NCBI GenBank assembly: GCA_002728915.1 | Contig: PBWE01000011.1 | Span: 55,818 to 62,766 of the forward strand | From: Micrococcales bacterium | GTDB lineage: Bacteria > Actinomycetota > Actinomycetes > S36-B12 | Direction: 5' to 3' | Length of the DNA stretch: 6,949 nt | In this document: positions 6,909 through 6,949 of the stretch, piece after piece | How positions within the stretch are numbered: the stretch's first letter is position 1 | How the letters are laid out: each line of letters opens with the position of its first letter | Program-made: the position numbers and the translations under genes | Notes under the pieces: model-generated | What the model saw: the letters and a program-made list of their open reading frames with translations, nothing else | What the model was told of the DNA's origin: nothing | Database searches by the model: none

Positions 6909-6914
6909 CGTGGC

Positions 6915-6949
6915 ATGCCGCAAGAGCGACCTCCCGCTGCTACCCCCGT
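6915..6949 (+). CDS. N-terminal start of a divergent gene (partial, unknown)
   Basis: An ATG at 6915 opens a frame (MPQERPPAATP) that runs off the right edge after 11 codons without a stop. The start is supported by a TACGCT -10 box at 6903-6908, six bases before the ATG, the same spacing as for the opposite gene. No ribosome binding site precedes it, so a leaderless message is likely. Nothing can be said of its function from 11 residues; the proline-rich beginning is a common disordered N-terminus in this phylum. A GTG at 6910 in another frame is also open to the window edge, but it sits too close to the -10 box. Confidence 0.45.
   Translation, partial: MPQERPPAATP

Larger units (their letters stand above)
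6875..6926. repeat. Imperfect 13-bp direct repeat across both start codons
   Basis: CATGCAGCAAGAG at 6875-6887 and CATGCCGCAAGAG at 6914-6926 match at 12 of 13 positions, 39 bp apart from start to start. Each copy covers one of the two start codons, and the left copy also covers part of the minus-strand -10 box. It may be a pair of protein binding sites or a trace of local duplication; chance is possible at this length. Confidence 0.45.

Noticed and set aside
1..6949. Search by eye for tRNA, rRNA, CRISPR repeats, insertion-sequence ends, riboswitch-like stretches or attachment sites.
   Set aside because: Genes cover nearly every base, the only gap is 37 bp, and no repeated spacers, transposase frames or terminal inverted repeats were found.

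Overview
The window comes from a high-GC actinobacterium (Actinomycetota). It is dense, GC-rich and strongly G/C-ending in codons, it has GTG/ATG starts with ATGA-type overlaps, and its right end carries TANNNT -10 boxes placed so that transcripts would start on the ATG (leaderless), which is common in this phylum. I cannot name the genus with confidence. No RNA gene, mobile element, CRISPR array or integration signature was seen.

Layout, right to left. Nearly the whole window is one minus-strand block of five glycosyltransferase genes (6877 down to 96). They are joined head to tail with no spacer: overlaps of 4 bp (GTGA), 1 bp (TGATG), 4 bp (ATGA) and 4 bp (ATGA). In transcription order they are: (1) a 532-aa protein with a GT2 (GT-A) domain behind a ~290-residue N-terminal region of unclear identity; (2) a 331-aa ExoA-like GT2 with C-terminal membrane segments; (3) a 320-aa GT-B enzyme of the CgeB/Glyco_trans_1_2 type; (4) a 700-aa protein with an N-terminal GT2 domain, a beta-rich middle and a C-terminal part resembling a degenerate half of a TagF-type CDP-glycerol glycerophosphotransferase; (5) a 377-aa GT4 enzyme.

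The block is bounded tightly at both ends. At the right, a 37-bp gap (6878-6914) holds two rotationally symmetric divergent leaderless promoters. One drives the operon; the other drives a plus-strand gene of which only 11 codons are in the window. At the left, the GT4 stop codon shares the palindrome CTAG with the stop of a convergent plus-strand gene, whose last 32 codons look like the end of a nucleotidyltransferase.

Together this looks like part of a locus for a cell-surface glycopolymer (teichoic-acid-like polymer, capsule or other exopolysaccharide). The enzymes would add successive sugars on the cytoplasmic side of the membrane, and the neighbouring nucleotidyltransferase may supply an activated precursor. 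No polymerase, flippase, ABC exporter or priming transferase is inside the window. The chemistry of the product cannot be read from these sequences. I see no clearly new system. The most unusual points are the GT2/TagF-like fusion, the symmetric promoter pair and the unexplained N-terminal half of the 532-aa protein.
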